In this document: one piece after another, positions 1 through 7,935 of the stretch | Layout: every line of letters starts with the position of its first letter | Numbering within the stretch: position 1 is the first letter of the stretch | Assembly: GCA_030529725.1 (NCBI GenBank) | Contig: JAUMWI010000013.1 | Coordinates: 1-36,713 of the forward strand | Direction: 5' to 3' | DNA length: 36,713 bases | From: Eubacteriales bacterium | Lineage (GTDB): Bacteria > Bacillota > Clostridia > Oscillospirales > Oscillospiraceae | Translations under genes and position numbers: made by a program | Notes under the pieces: model-generated | The model's input: the letters and a program-made list of their open reading frames with translations, nothing else | Told to the model about the DNA's origin: nothing | The model's database searches: none

Positions 1-468
1 GAGTGCAGCAGGGTTGTCTTCCCCTCGCCCTCCATCTATGTGGACTGCGGCGTCGATATCCTGCCGGAGGAGTGTCCGGAGCCGGTTGACCTGCAAATTA
101 CCGGCTGTGACGACACCATCGAGTTTGATGCCGGCGAGCTTTCTCTGCAGTCGCTCGGCCGCATCGTCCAGATGGATGTCACGCTGAAGAACATCTGTCC
201 GGGCAAGCGCGTGGCACTTGCCGCCATTCTGACCGAAGTTGACGAGAATGATATTGAGCATCAGCGCGGAATGAAGATCATGACGATCCCCGCCCATACC
301 GCCGATCGCTGCCGCGATGTCACGGTGCGCTGCATCAAATTCGTTCTGCCCGAGGATCTGGTCGAAGACGGTGACCCCACCATGCTCTGCCGCACGCGCA
401 ACCTCAAAGCACGCTTTATCTCCCACTATATTGACAGCGGCTTCCAGTGCTGCGATGAAGTCTTCTGA
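1..468 (+). CDS. C-terminal part of an unrecognised conserved protein (5' end outside window)
   Basis: The frame is open from the first base to a TGA at 466-468, so at least 155 residues of a longer protein are present. A GTG at 40 could act as a start, but the upstream codons read through without a stop, so I treat it as partial. The visible part carries seven cysteines, including a Cys-Cys pair near the end (QCCDEV), and a conserved-looking block MKIMTIPAHTADRCRDVTV. No membrane segment or known catalytic motif is visible. I do not recognise the family and assign no function. It is followed by a palindrome and a hairpin repeat rather than a simple terminator. Confidence 0.7.
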   Translation, partial: ECSRVVFPSPSIYVDCGVDILPEECPEPVDLQITGCDDTIEFDAGELSLQSLGRIVQMDVTLKNICPGKRVALAAILTEVDENDIEHQRGMKIMTIPAHTADRCRDVTVRCIKFVLPEDLVEDGDPTMLCRTRNLKARFISHYIDSGFQCCDEVF

Positions 469-477
469 GCTTTGCTC

Positions 478-501
478 TCCGGATACCGATCGGTATCCGG
501 A
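478..501. repeat. Perfect 24-bp palindrome, left copy
   Basis: The sequence is TCCGGATACCGA followed by its exact reverse complement TCGGTATCCGGA. With a few flanking bases it forms a 28-bp direct repeat (475-502) with 642-669. It begins 10 bp after the stop codon of the upstream gene and directly precedes a three-hairpin repeat. It could be a target site duplicated on insertion, a protein-binding operator or half of a recombination site; the sequence does not decide. Confidence 0.9.
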
Positions 502-502
502 T

Positions 503-629
503 GGCTTGTCGAAAAACTCTTTTCGACAAGCCGAGCAAGTCTTGCAGCTTTTTTTAAGCTGCAAAACTTATGATCAAAACCGTGAAAGACACCCCTCCTG
601 GGTTTCTTTCACACTATCTTCCTTCCCGA
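503..629 (+). repeat. Three-hairpin repeat element, copy 1
   Basis: Stem A is 503-515 paired with 520-532 (GGCTTGTCGAAAA, 13 bp perfect). Stem B is TTGCAGCTT at 542-550 paired with AAGCTGCAA at 556-564. After ACTTATGATCAAAACC comes stem C, GTGAAAGA at 582-589 paired with TCTTTCAC at 605-612, then a conserved tail ending CCTTCCCGA. The same arrangement recurs at 26938-27070 (minus) and 27741-27871 (plus). No reading frame is shared by the copies, so it is probably a mobile non-coding hairpin element or a structured RNA. The 311-bp gap 469-779 holds this element, the two palindromes and the lysR terminator. Confidence 0.85.
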
Positions 630-644
630 TATTTTGACCGTCTC

Positions 645-668
645 TCCGGATACCGATCGGTATCCGGA
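645..668. repeat. Perfect 24-bp palindrome, right copy
   Basis: This is identical to 478-501, starting 167 bp after the left copy starts. The two copies enclose the hairpin repeat exactly, with 15 bp between the element's conserved tail and this copy. The shared flanks CTC and T make the direct repeat 28 bp long. Confidence 0.9.
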
Positions 669-727
669 TACATAGTGGGGATAACGTGGGGATAGCAGTT
701 TTCTACGATGGCGGTGTACGCAAACAG

Positions 728-749
728 AAAAGCCGCCCCGAAGGACAGC
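728..749 (-). terminator. Intrinsic terminator of the lysR gene
   Basis: Read on the minus strand, GCTGTCC, a TTCG tetraloop and GGGCGGC form a 7-bp stem with two G-T wobbles, followed by TTTTCTGTTT. It lies about 30 bp beyond the lysR stop codon. Confidence 0.7.
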
Positions 750-779
750 TTTCCGTTCCTGCAACGGCAGGTCTGATTC

Positions 780-1685
780 TCAGTCTTCTTTGTTTTGCCG
801 CACCTGCCGGGCGAATTCGCGGGCAAGGTCGCTCAGATCGTTTTTCTTTCGATAGACCATGTAGATATTTCGGCTGACCGGCTTTTTCTCCAGCTCAAAG
901 GTCAGCAGAGTGCCGGCAGTCACCTGTTCCTGCACGGACAGCGCCGACAAAATGGACACGCCGCAGCCCAGTGCCACCATCTGCTGCAAAAGCTCCGGGT
1001 CAGAGGCATAATAGCGCACACGCTCGCGCACTGCATCGTTGCCCTGCTCGCTGAGATAGTTGTCGATCATCTTCTGCGTTCCCGAACCGTGGTCGCGGAA
1101 GATCATCGGCTCGCCCAGCAGCTCTCTTCCCAGCACGCCCTGCTCTTTCAGAGCGGCAAATCGCGGCGTGTTGGGCGTGATCATCACCAGTCTGTCCTCC
1201 GCAACACACTCATAGGTCAGTGCCTGACGGTTGTCCGTACTGCCGACAAAACCGATTTGAATGTCACCGTCGAGCACCATCTGCTGAATCCTCTCGCTGT
1301 CACCGCTTTTGACAACACAGCAGCACTCCGGATGGCTCTCGGAAAAAATGCGAAGCTGCTCGGGCAGCAGCCCCTTGGACGGTGCAGTCGAAGCACCAAT
1401 CACCAGCTCGCGTGCCCGCCCGGTGTTCAGCTCAGATTCCAGTGCGCTGCAGCGGCTCACCACATCCTTGGCATACCGGTAAACGCGCTTTCCGTCCGCC
1501 GTGAGCGTAATGTTCTTCTTGGACTCGCGCCGGAACAGGACCACGCGCAGAGCCTCTTCCAGTGCGCTGATATGGCTGCTGACGGTAGACTGCGCAAGGT
1601 ACAGATGCTCTGCCGCTGCAGTAAAACTGCCCTGCTCCACGACGGCAATCAAGACTTCAAGCTGCTTTAGGCTGATATTACTCAT
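780..1685 (-). CDS. LysR-family transcriptional regulator
   Basis: This 301-residue protein has the normal LysR length. Residues 1-60 form the winged helix-turn-helix (SLKQLEVLIAVVEQGSFTAA, then LAQSTVSSHISALE), followed by the linker helix and a periplasmic-binding-like effector domain from about residue 90. The effector-domain style (ASTAPSKGLLPEQL) resembles the CysB-like branch, but the ligand cannot be read from sequence. An AAGGAGGGG ribosome site precedes the ATG. The gene has its own promoter and terminator, so it is monocistronic. No divergently transcribed target gene adjoins it, which is unusual for LysR proteins, so its regulon is unknown. Confidence 0.93.
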   Translation of the reverse strand: MSNISLKQLEVLIAVVEQGSFTAAAEHLYLAQSTVSSHISALEEALRVVLFRRESKKNITLTADGKRVYRYAKDVVSRCSALESELNTGRARELVIGASTAPSKGLLPEQLRIFSESHPECCCVVKSGDSERIQQMVLDGDIQIGFVGSTDNRQALTYECVAEDRLVMITPNTPRFAALKEQGVLGRELLGEPMIFRDHGSGTQKMIDNYLSEQGNDAVRERVRYYASDPELLQQMVALGCGVSILSALSVQEQVTAGTLLTFELEKKPVSRNIYMVYRKKNDLSDLAREFARQVRQNKED

Positions 1686-1707
1686 GGCGCGCCCCTCCTT
1701 TTTCCCT

Positions 1708-1737
1708 ATTTTACACCGCAGCGGCAGGCAAAGTCAA
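1708..1737 (-). promoter_or_regulatory. Predicted sigma-A promoter of lysR
   Basis: On the minus strand TTGACT (1732-1737) and TAAAAT (1708-1713) are separated by 18 bp, with the lysR ribosome site just downstream. Confidence 0.65.
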
Positions 1738-1797
1738 ATTTACCCCACCCACGGTCGCTAAGCTGCGTCATTTTCCGGGTTTCCACCTCACCGGGCA

Positions 1798-1836
1798 GAA
1801 AAAAAGCAGAGCAAGGGACAAGCCTTGCTCTGCTTG
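1798..1836 (-). terminator. Intrinsic terminator of secG
   Basis: A 13-bp perfect stem (1804-1816 with 1823-1835) is followed on the minus strand by a run of seven T. It starts 19 bp after the secG stop codon. Confidence 0.93.
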
Positions 1837-1854
1837 ACGATGTTTCGTTTCTTC

Positions 1855-2082
1855 TTACAGCATGTTCAGCACGAGAGTGAGAACGATGAACGCGGCGCCG
1901 ACCCACTTGGTCGCACGGGCGAGCTTGGCATCCATGGACTTCGCCTTGTTTTTCGTGAGGAAGGAATCTGCCATGCCGCCAATCGCACCGGACAGGCCAG
2001 CAGATTTACCGGACTGGAACAGAACGATAGCAATCACGAACAGACCGCACAGAACCTGCAGAATCATAACAAACGTATACAT
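1855..2082 (-). CDS. secG: Preprotein translocase subunit SecG
   Basis: A 75-residue membrane protein with the usual SecG layout: an N-terminal membrane helix (FVMILQVLCGLFVIAIVLFQ), a cytoplasmic glycine-rich loop (SGKSAGLSGAIGGMADSFL), and a second C-terminal helix. It is the accessory subunit of the SecYEG channel. The frame is open further upstream, but the start at 2082 is chosen because MYTFVMIL matches family N-termini and a GGAGG lies about 9 bp ahead of it. It is a single-gene unit with its own promoter and terminator, and SecY is encoded about 7 kb away in the ribosomal operon. Confidence 0.95.
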   Translation of the reverse strand: MYTFVMILQVLCGLFVIAIVLFQSGKSAGLSGAIGGMADSFLTKNKAKSMDAKLARATKWVGAAFIVLTLVLNML

Positions 2083-2140
2083 TAGGGATACCTCCAACAA
2101 ATTGATCAACGCGGCAGCCGCGCTATATTCACGGATAGTA

Positions 2141-2169
2141 ATGTTACCACATTTCTTTTCGGATTGCAA
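2141..2169 (-). promoter_or_regulatory. Predicted promoter of secG
   Basis: On the minus strand TTGCAA (2164-2169), a 17-bp spacer and TAACAT (2141-2146) preceded by TGG (an extended -10) lie about 60 bp upstream of the secG start. Confidence 0.6.
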
Positions 2170-2227
2170 GCATTACTTTGTCCATCTGCGCCGGAAAAGA
2201 CGTTTTTTTGCCCGTATTTGCGAAAAA

Positions 2228-3424
2228 TCACCTGCTCACCAACAGCTTTTTCATGGCTTTTTCCAGTCCATCCACCGTCAGACGGTACATATCAAACACC
2301 TTGGCGATTTCCCCATAGCTTGCGCCCCAGTAGCCGCCGTAGGCGGGCGGAGCTTCCGGATTGAGCCAGACGATATGCTCATATTGTGCAGCAAAACGCT
2401 TGAACCAGTCCATGCCGGAAAAGCCGGCACTTCCGGTATAGCGGTCATAGCGCGGCTCAAGCAGCTCATACATGTCCATCAGTGCATCACCGACCAAAAT
2501 CACCTTGTAATCGCTGCCGAAATTCTTCAGCAGCCACTCGGTCGGCACCGCGTGCTCGCGGTACATACGCGGATCGGTATAGACCGAGGAATAGATGGCA
2601 TTGTGGAAATAGTAGACGTGCAGTTCTTTGAAGTGATTGCTCTTTTCCGCCGCTTGAAAAAGCATGGAGCAAAGGCTTGCGTAGTAGTTCATTGAGCCGC
2701 CGGAGTCCATCAGCATGAGTACCTTGACGGTGTTTCGGCGTGGGCGCTTATACTGTACGCTGAGCATACCGCCGCTATCGCAGGTGTCATGGATCGTACC
2801 GTCCACATCGAACTCCGTCTTGTCGCCCAGTGCCTGATCGGAATATTGGCGGAGCAGGCGGAATGCCATCTGAAACTGGCGGATGTCGAGCGTATTGTCA
2901 CGACGGAAGTCGCGGAAGCGCCGCTCCCCCGCCACCTTGAAGGCATGGCGATACTTGCTCTCTCCACCGACGCGGATGCCCTGCGGAACAAGACCGTTGT
3001 TTCCAAAGCTCGACGAGCCGTGCGTGCCGATCCAGTAAGAACCGCCGTTGTGCTCCTCCTTCTGCTCTCGGAGCCGCTGCTCAAACTGCTTGAGCATCTC
3101 CTCAATTGTCTTTTCCTCGTAGCCCTGCGCCTTGAGAAATGCACGCAGCTCATCGACAGCCTGCGTGGGGCGGTTGAGCCAGTCCAAAAGCTCCTTGGGC
3201 AGCTCTTCTTCAAAGGGTATGCCCTTGAAATACTCCAGAAACAGCCCGTCAAACTTGTCGTAATCCGCCTCGGTCTTGACAAGCACAGCACGGCAGAGGT
3301 CGTAAAAACCCGTCAGCGTCGTATGGTGCAGGTCAAGTGTCAAACCCTCGAGCAGCGTCATCCATTCGCTCAGCGTCACGCCGAAACCGCGCGAGCGCAG
3401 CAAATAAAAAAAACCGATAAACAT
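2228..3424 (-). CDS. VWA-domain protein of the CoxE-like family, MoxR partner
   Basis: A 398-residue soluble protein. The N-terminal half is helical and charged. KYRHAFKVAGERRFRDFR near the middle is a signature of CoxE-like VWA proteins that are paired with MoxR ATPases. The C-terminal half is a von Willebrand A fold with a metal-site motif DSGGSM; the middle serine of the classic DxSxS is glycine, which I recall as typical of this subfamily. The start at 3424 is chosen because MFIGFFYLLRSRG begins 4 bp after the moxR stop; an earlier in-frame start would overlap moxR by 65 bp. The pair is probably co-transcribed and acts as an ATPase/metal-dependent chaperone module; the client is unknown. 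Confidence 0.88.
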   Translation of the reverse strand: MFIGFFYLLRSRGFGVTLSEWMTLLEGLTLDLHHTTLTGFYDLCRAVLVKTEADYDKFDGLFLEYFKGIPFEEELPKELLDWLNRPTQAVDELRAFLKAQGYEEKTIEEMLKQFEQRLREQKEEHNGGSYWIGTHGSSSFGNNGLVPQGIRVGGESKYRHAFKVAGERRFRDFRRDNTLDIRQFQMAFRLLRQYSDQALGDKTEFDVDGTIHDTCDSGGMLSVQYKRPRRNTVKVLMLMDSGGSMNYYASLCSMLFQAAEKSNHFKELHVYYFHNAIYSSVYTDPRMYREHAVPTEWLLKNFGSDYKVILVGDALMDMYELLEPRYDRYTGSAGFSGMDWFKRFAAQYEHIVWLNPEAPPAYGGYWGASYGEIAKVFDMYRLTVDGLEKAMKKLLVSR

Positions 3425-3428
3425 TGTT

Positions 3429-4241
3429 TTATCGCAGCATTCTGCGCTGCATGACGGTAAGGTCCTTGTCCTTTTTGAGCAGGACACCTGCAAAGGGAAC
3501 CTCTTTTACAATGCGCGCCGGCTCCACACCGCCGAGCTGCAGTGCGCGGATCCAGTCGACAAGCTCGGACGTTGACGGCTTTTTCTCGATGGCATCGATC
3601 GAGCGAAGCGCATAAAACGCCTGCATACACTGATTCAGCAGCGTTTCGTCAAGGTTTTTAAAATGCACGCGCACGATTCTCTCCATCTGCGCAGAGTCGG
3701 GGAACTCGATATAGTGGAAGATGCAGCGGCGCAGGAACGCATCGGGCAGCTCCTTTTCCGCGTTGGAGGTGATGATCACGATGGGGCGGTGCTTTGCCTT
3801 GACGGTTCTCTTCGTTTCGGGAATATAGAATTCCATCTTGTCCAGCTCCCAAAGAAGGTCATTTGGGAACTCCAAATCCGCCTTATCCACCTCGTCAATG
3901 AGCAGTACGACCTGCTCCTCGGCGGAAAACGCCTCGCCGAGCTTGCCGAGCTTAATATACTTTGCAATATCGTCTACGCCGGCGTTGCCGAACTGGCTGT
4001 CGTACAAGCGCTGTACCACATCGTAGACGTACAGACCGTCCTGCGCCTTGGTGGTGGACTTCACGCTCCAGATGATGAGCTTTCTGCCCAGTGCCTCGGC
4101 CACTGCCTGTGCAAGCATAGTCTTGCCCGTGCCCGGCTCACCCTTGATGAGCAGCGGCTTTTGCAGTGCAACGGCAATGTTCACCGCATTGAGAAGCTCC
4201 GGCGATGCAACGTAATTTTCGGTTCCCTGGAAAGTGGTCAT
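3429..4241 (-). CDS. MoxR-family AAA+ ATPase
   Basis: Walker A (GEPGTGKT) and Walker B (LLIDEVDKAD) are present, followed by a sensor-1 asparagine in IVIITSNAEKELPDAF and an arginine-rich LRRC segment. The length is 270 residues from the ATG at 4241. An upstream ATG at 4274 is in frame, but it forms part of the TATAATG of the predicted -10 box, so transcripts would begin downstream of it. GCGAGG sits 9 bp ahead of 4241. MoxR proteins work with VWA partners to remodel or mature target proteins, and the next gene encodes such a partner. Confidence 0.92.
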   Translation of the reverse strand: MTTFQGTENYVASPELLNAVNIAVALQKPLLIKGEPGTGKTMLAQAVAEALGRKLIIWSVKSTTKAQDGLYVYDVVQRLYDSQFGNAGVDDIAKYIKLGKLGEAFSAEEQVVLLIDEVDKADLEFPNDLLWELDKMEFYIPETKRTVKAKHRPIVIITSNAEKELPDAFLRRCIFHYIEFPDSAQMERIVRVHFKNLDETLLNQCMQAFYALRSIDAIEKKPSTSELVDWIRALQLGGVEPARIVKEVPFAGVLLKKDKDLTVMQRRMLR

Positions 4242-4272
4242 GGTTAACATCCTCGCTTGATTTATTTCTTTC

Positions 4273-4302
4273 ATTATACCAGCAAACCGTCGGTTTTGAC
4301 AA
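4273..4302 (-). promoter_or_regulatory. Predicted promoter of the moxR-VWA pair
   Basis: On the minus strand TTGTCA (4297-4302), an 18-bp spacer and a perfect extended -10 TGGTATAAT (hexamer 4273-4278). It sits immediately after the terminator of the ribosomal operon. Confidence 0.75.
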
Positions 4303-4308
4303 TATGAT

Positions 4309-4356
4309 AAAAGCCCATTTCTATGGCTTCGCGATCTGCCATAGAAATGGGCTTTT
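4309..4356 (-). terminator. Terminator of the S10-spc-alpha operon
   Basis: An 18-bp perfect stem (4309-4326 with 4339-4356) with a 12-nt loop. The minus-strand stem ends GGGCTTTT. It lies 20 bp after the rplQ stop codon and would work on both strands. Confidence 0.93.
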
Positions 4357-4376
4357 ACACTTGTCTAAAAAATGGA

Positions 4377-4718
4377 TTAGACCAATTCGATCATAGCGGT
4401 TTCCGCTGCGTCACCGCGGCGAACGCCGGTGCGAACGATGCGGGTGTAGCCGCCGTTGCGCTCAGCGTAACCGGGGGCAATCTCCTTGAACAGCTTCTTA
4501 GCCACGTCTTCACGGGTAATGAAGCTCATCGCCTGACGATAAGCGGCGAGGTCGCCCTTCTTGCCGAGGGTGATCATCTTCTCAGCCATGGGCTTGATTT
4601 CCTTGGCGCGGGTGACGGTGGTCTCCATCTTGCCGTTGTCCAGGAAATCGGTGACCTGCTGACGGAGCATCGCCATACGCTGATCGGTAGTCTTACCGAG
4701 CTTACGAGTTCCGGGCAT
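4377..4718 (-). CDS. rplQ: 50S ribosomal protein L17
   Basis: The 113-residue protein has the L17 N-terminus [17 protein letters not shown] and the usual C-terminus [18 protein letters not shown], with normal length for Firmicutes. AAGGAGG precedes the ATG. It is the last gene of the operon, 75 bp after rpoA; the gap holds a small CTACG/CGTAG hairpin. The truA and ECF-transporter genes that often follow rplQ in Firmicutes are absent here, since the operon ends at the terminator. Confidence 0.98.
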   Translation of the reverse strand: MPGTRKLGKTTDQRMAMLRQQVTDFLDNGKMETTVTRAKEIKPMAEKMITLGKKGDLAAYRQAMSFITREDVAKKLFKEIAPGYAERNGGYTRIVRTGVRRGDAAETAMIELV

Positions 4719-4793
4719 ATTGGTTTTCCTCCTTGTAAGGATTAGTCGTTGACTTTCTTCCTACGGAAAAACGTAGTTTACAGTCGGTTGTGA

Positions 4794-5747
4794 TCAGTTG
4801 TTTTCTTCGCTGGCAAGGGACAGGCCCATCATCGCCAGCTTGTTGATGACTTCTTCCAGGCTCTTGCGGCCGAGGTTGCGAACCTTCATCATGTCATCTT
4901 CGGTCTTGGAAATCAGATCCTCAACAGTGTTGATGTTGGCGCGCTTGAGGCAGTTAAAGCTGCGGACAGAGAGATCCAGCTCCTCAATGGTCAGCTCCAG
5001 AACCTTATCACGCTGCGCCTCTGCCTTCTCAACGACGGTGGACTTGCCGCCCATGGCATCGGAAAGGTCAGTGAAGAGCGTAAAGTGGTCGCAAAGGATC
5101 TTTGCACCGAGGGAGACGGCATCACGCGGCGTGATGGTTCCGTCCGTCCAGACTTCCAGCGTAAGCTTGTCGAAGTCGGTCATGTTGCCCACACGGGTGT
5201 TCTCAATGGTGTAATTGACTTTATACACGGGCGTGTAGATGGAGTCGACCGGGATCAGGCCAATGACAGCCTGTGCCGGCTTGTTACGGTCGGCGGACAC
5301 ATAACCGCGGCCGTGAGAAAGCGTCATCTCCATGTTAAGTGTTGCACCAACATCGAGCGTGGCAATATGAAGCTCGGGATTGAGGATCTCAACTTCGCTG
5401 TCGCACTTGATGTCGCCGGCCTTGACTTCGCAAGGACCGACCGCTTCAATGTAAACGGTCTTGATGCCGTCCGCATTGTGCAGCTTGGTAATCAGGCTCT
5501 TAACATTGAGGACGATCTCCGTCACATCCTCCTTCACGCCGGGGATGGTGGAGAACTCGTGCTGAACGCCTGCGATCTTAATGCTGGTGGCAGCGGTGCC
5601 GGGCAGTGACGAGAGCATAATGCGGCGAAGCGCATTGCCCAACGTGATACCGTAGCCACGCTCAAGCGGCTCTACGACAAATTTGCCGTAATTGCCGTTC
5701 TCGAGATCTTCCATGCACTCGATCTGGGGCTTTTCAATTTCGATCAT
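4794..5747 (-). CDS. rpoA: DNA-directed RNA polymerase subunit alpha
   Basis: The 317-residue full-length alpha subunit has an N-terminal dimerisation domain ([21 protein letters not shown]) and, after a linker around residues 230-240, a C-terminal domain ([20 protein letters not shown]) with helix-hairpin-helix for UP-element and activator contact. GGAGGG precedes the ATG at 5747. It sits between rpsD and rplQ as in most bacteria. The 81-bp gap to rpsD contains no extra gene. Confidence 0.98.
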   Translation of the reverse strand: MIEIEKPQIECMEDLENGNYGKFVVEPLERGYGITLGNALRRIMLSSLPGTAATSIKIAGVQHEFSTIPGVKEDVTEIVLNVKSLITKLHNADGIKTVYIEAVGPCEVKAGDIKCDSEVEILNPELHIATLDVGATLNMEMTLSHGRGYVSADRNKPAQAVIGLIPVDSIYTPVYKVNYTIENTRVGNMTDFDKLTLEVWTDGTITPRDAVSLGAKILCDHFTLFTDLSDAMGGKSTVVEKAEAQRDKVLELTIEELDLSVRSFNCLKRANINTVEDLISKTEDDMMKVRNLGRKSLEEVINKLAMMGLSLASEENN

Positions 5748-5828
5748 GCAGTTACCCTCCTTTTCAGTTCTGCGGTCTCCAGAACCGCATCAAAATAGTT
5801 GCTTGTGACAGTTGAGGGTTTCCCCCGA

Positions 5829-6455
5829 TTACTTGGAGTACAACTCGACGATGAGGTGCTCCTCGATCGGAAGATCGATGTCCTCACGGGCAGGAACTGC
5901 AACGACTTTTGCAACATTGTTCTTATCCATTTCGAGCCACTTGGGAACAACGCGGGAGGCGTTGGCTTCCAGAGAACCCTTGAACTTGTCGAGGGAACGG
6001 GAGGAATCCTTGAGCTCGATGGTCTCACCAACGGAAACGAGGTAGGAAGGAATGTTGACCTTCTTGCCGTTGACGGTGAAGTGACCATGGCGGACAAGCT
6101 GACGAGCCTCAGCGCGGCTCATTGCGAAACCGAGACGATAAACAACGTTATCAAGACGGGATTCAAGGATAGCGAGCAGGTTTTCACCGGTCATACCCTT
6201 GCGCTTGGAGGCCATCTCGAAATACTCAGCGAACTGGCTTTCGAGAACGCCGTAGTAACGACGTGCCTTCTGCTTTTCACGAAGCTGAACACCATACTCG
6301 GAGAGCTTCTTGTTTCTTGCATTGCCATGCATGCCGGGCGCGTAAGCACGACGCTCGATTGCACACTTATCCGTATAGCAGCGGTCGCCCTTGAGGAAGA
6401 GCTTCTGGCCCTCTCTGCGGCACAGGCGGCAGACTGCTCCGGTATATCTTGCCAT
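5829..6455 (-). CDS. rpsD: 30S ribosomal protein S4, zinc-binding form
   Basis: The 208-residue S4 has the N-terminal cysteine cluster (C9, C12, C26, C31 in VCRLCRREG and CYTDKC) typical of zinc-binding S4, and an S4 RNA-binding domain around residues 97-160 ([20 protein letters not shown]). S4 nucleates 30S assembly, and in many Firmicutes it binds its own mRNA leader. The GGAGG ribosome site is preceded directly by rpsK. Confidence 0.98.
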   Translation of the reverse strand: MARYTGAVCRLCRREGQKLFLKGDRCYTDKCAIERRAYAPGMHGNARNKKLSEYGVQLREKQKARRYYGVLESQFAEYFEMASKRKGMTGENLLAILESRLDNVVYRLGFAMSRAEARQLVRHGHFTVNGKKVNIPSYLVSVGETIELKDSSRSLDKFKGSLEANASRVVPKWLEMDKNNVAKVVAVPAREDIDLPIEEHLIVELYSK

Positions 6456-6477
6456 TTGCTTATACCTCCTATTTTAA

Positions 6478-6882
6478 TTAGACGCGACGACGCTTGGGGG
6501 GACGGCAGCCATTGTGAGCGAGGGGCGTGACGTCCTTGATCATGGTGACCTCGAGACCGACAGCCTGAAGTGCGCGGATCGCAGCTTCACGGCCCTGGCC
6601 GGGGCCCTTCACGAAGACTTCAACCGTCTTGAGACCATGCTCCATAGCTGCGGTGGCCGCAGTCTCAGCAGCGCTCTGTGCTGCAAAGGGAGTGGACTTC
6701 TTGCTACCACGGAAGCCGAGACCGCCGGAGGATGCCCAGGAAAGAGCATTGCCCTGCGTATCGGTCACAGTGACCATGGTGTTGTTGAAGGAAGAACGAA
6801 TGTGGACCTGGCCGCGTTCAATGTTCTTCTTCTCGCGACGACGGCGGATGACTTTCTTGCCGTTAGCTTTTGCAGTTGCCAT
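6478..6882 (-). CDS. rpsK: 30S ribosomal protein S11
   Basis: A 134-residue S11, located on the 30S platform. Typical blocks are [19 protein letters not shown], the glycine-rich [16 protein letters not shown] and the basic end [12 protein letters not shown]. An alanine/lysine-rich start ([19 protein letters not shown]) gives a basic tail. It is spaced 16 bp from rpsM and 22 bp from rpsD with ribosome sites in the gaps. Confidence 0.98.
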   Translation of the reverse strand: MATAKANGKKVIRRRREKKNIERGQVHIRSSFNNTMVTVTDTQGNALSWASSGGLGFRGSKKSTPFAAQSAAETAATAAMEHGLKTVEVFVKGPGQGREAAIRALQAVGLEVTMIKDVTPLAHNGCRPPKRRRV

Positions 6883-6898
6883 TTTCTATTCTCCTTCC

Positions 6899-7267
6899 TT
6901 ACTTCTTCTTGTTCGCGATGGTCTTCTTGGGGCCCTTGCGGGTGCGAGCGTTGGTCTTGCTGCGCTGACCGCGAACGGGCAGACCACGGCGATGACGAGT
7001 GCCGCGATAGCAGCCGATTTCGCTGAGTCTCTTGATGTCGAGAGCGGTCTGACGGCGAAGATCGCCTTCCACGATATAGTCGCGGTCGATGGCCTCACGA
7101 AGCTTGGCTTCGTCAGCATCTGTCAGATCCTTAACGCGGGTGTCGGGGTTAACGCCTGTCTGTGCCAGGATGTCCTGAGCACTCTTTCTGCCAATACCAT
7201 AGATGTAAGTCAAACCGATTTCGATTCGCTTATCCTTGGGCAGGTCAATACCGGCAATACGTGCCAT
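6899..7267 (-). CDS. rpsM: 30S ribosomal protein S13
   Basis: The start is set at 7267 ([14 protein letters not shown]), the universal S13 N-terminus; the open frame extends upstream but that part is not S13. It has 122 residues, with the helix-turn-helix region [11 protein letters not shown] and the basic tail [20 protein letters not shown] that contacts P-site tRNA. A GGAGG is present just upstream. Confidence 0.98.
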   Translation of the reverse strand: MARIAGIDLPKDKRIEIGLTYIYGIGRKSAQDILAQTGVNPDTRVKDLTDADEAKLREAIDRDYIVEGDLRRQTALDIKRLSEIGCYRGTRHRRGLPVRGQRSKTNARTRKGPKKTIANKKK

Positions 7268-7290
7268 ACTTTTTAACCTCCAATTAAGTC

Positions 7291-7404
7291 TTAGCCCTGG
7301 CGCTGCTTGTGCTTGGGATTCTCGCAAATGACCATGACACGGCCTTTACGACGAATGATCTTGCACTTTTCGCACATGGGCTTCACGGACGGTCTTACTT
7401 TCAT
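7291..7404 (-). CDS. rpmJ: 50S ribosomal protein L36
   Basis: A 37-codon gene. The product starts [20 protein letters not shown] and ends [11 protein letters not shown]. The zinc ligands C11, C14, C27 and H32 are intact, so this is the zinc-containing L36 form. It has a GGAGG ribosome site just upstream and lies between infA and rpsM as expected. Confidence 0.98.
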   Translation of the reverse strand: MKVRPSVKPMCEKCKIIRRKGRVMVICENPKHKQRQG

Positions 7405-7419
7405 TTTGTGTAACCTCCA

Positions 7420-7638
7420 TTACTTAGTACGCCAGGTAATCCGGCCACGGGTCAGGTCGTACGGGGACATCTCCACCGTGACCTTGTCACCGGGCAGAAT
7501 CCTGATGAAATTCATTCTGAGCTTTCCGGAAATATGCGCTAAGATGATGTGTCCATTTCCAATGTCGACTTGGAATGTGGTGTTAGGCATGGCCTCAACG
7601 ACGGTGCCTTCCACTTCTATCATGTCGGATTTTGCCAA
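7420..7638 (-). CDS. infA: Translation initiation factor IF-1
   Basis: The 72-residue OB-fold protein contains the family core [19 protein letters not shown] and [20 protein letters not shown]. The start codon appears to be TTG at 7638: it gives the canonical N-terminus MAKSDMIEV and an AGGAGGG lies 8 bp ahead. The first ATG, five codons later, would remove conserved residues. The start is only 3 bp after the stop of the KOW gene, so the two are probably translationally coupled. Confidence 0.96.
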   Translation of the reverse strand: MAKSDMIEVEGTVVEAMPNTTFQVDIGNGHIILAHISGKLRMNFIRILPGDKVTVEMSPYDLTRGRITWRTK

Positions 7639-7641
7639 GTG

Positions 7642-7926
7642 TTATCCCTCCTGGTCTGGATTGCCATTGTCGCTGATGGCAGCGATGGCTTTACGAAGCT
7701 CACTGTTTGTGATTTTTTCATTGCTTCTGATTTTTTCCGCAACGCGGCAGTCGCTCTCCGCGATAAAGCGAACGTGTTTGCACTTCTTCCGCTTCGGTGC
7801 TTCCAGCTTCCTGCACTTACCGTCAGCGAGCAGCAGATACTCCCCGTCTGTGTCCAAAACGAAGAAGATCTTGCCCTCTTCCCTGCCGGCCGTTGCCTGC
7901 ACAAGATTGGATTTCGCAATGTCCAT
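7642..7926 (-). CDS. KOW-domain RNA-binding protein (L14e-like)
   Basis: A 94-residue protein that matches, by position and pattern, the KOW/L14e-like RNA-binding protein placed between map and infA in many clostridia. The N-terminal part (VQATAGREEGKIFFVLDTDG) is the KOW-type beta-barrel; a lysine-rich PKRKKCKHVRF segment and a helical tail follow. Its role in translation is inferred from location and fold, not demonstrated. Confidence 0.85.
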   Translation of the reverse strand: MDIAKSNLVQATAGREEGKIFFVLDTDGEYLLLADGKCRKLEAPKRKKCKHVRFIAESDCRVAEKIRSNEKITNSELRKAIAAISDNGNPDQEG

Positions 7927-7935
7927 TTACTCACC

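Noticed and set aside
478..668. CRISPR-like array in the 475-669 region
   Set aside because: There are only two palindromic repeats, separated by a 143-bp structured element that recurs elsewhere, and no cas gene.
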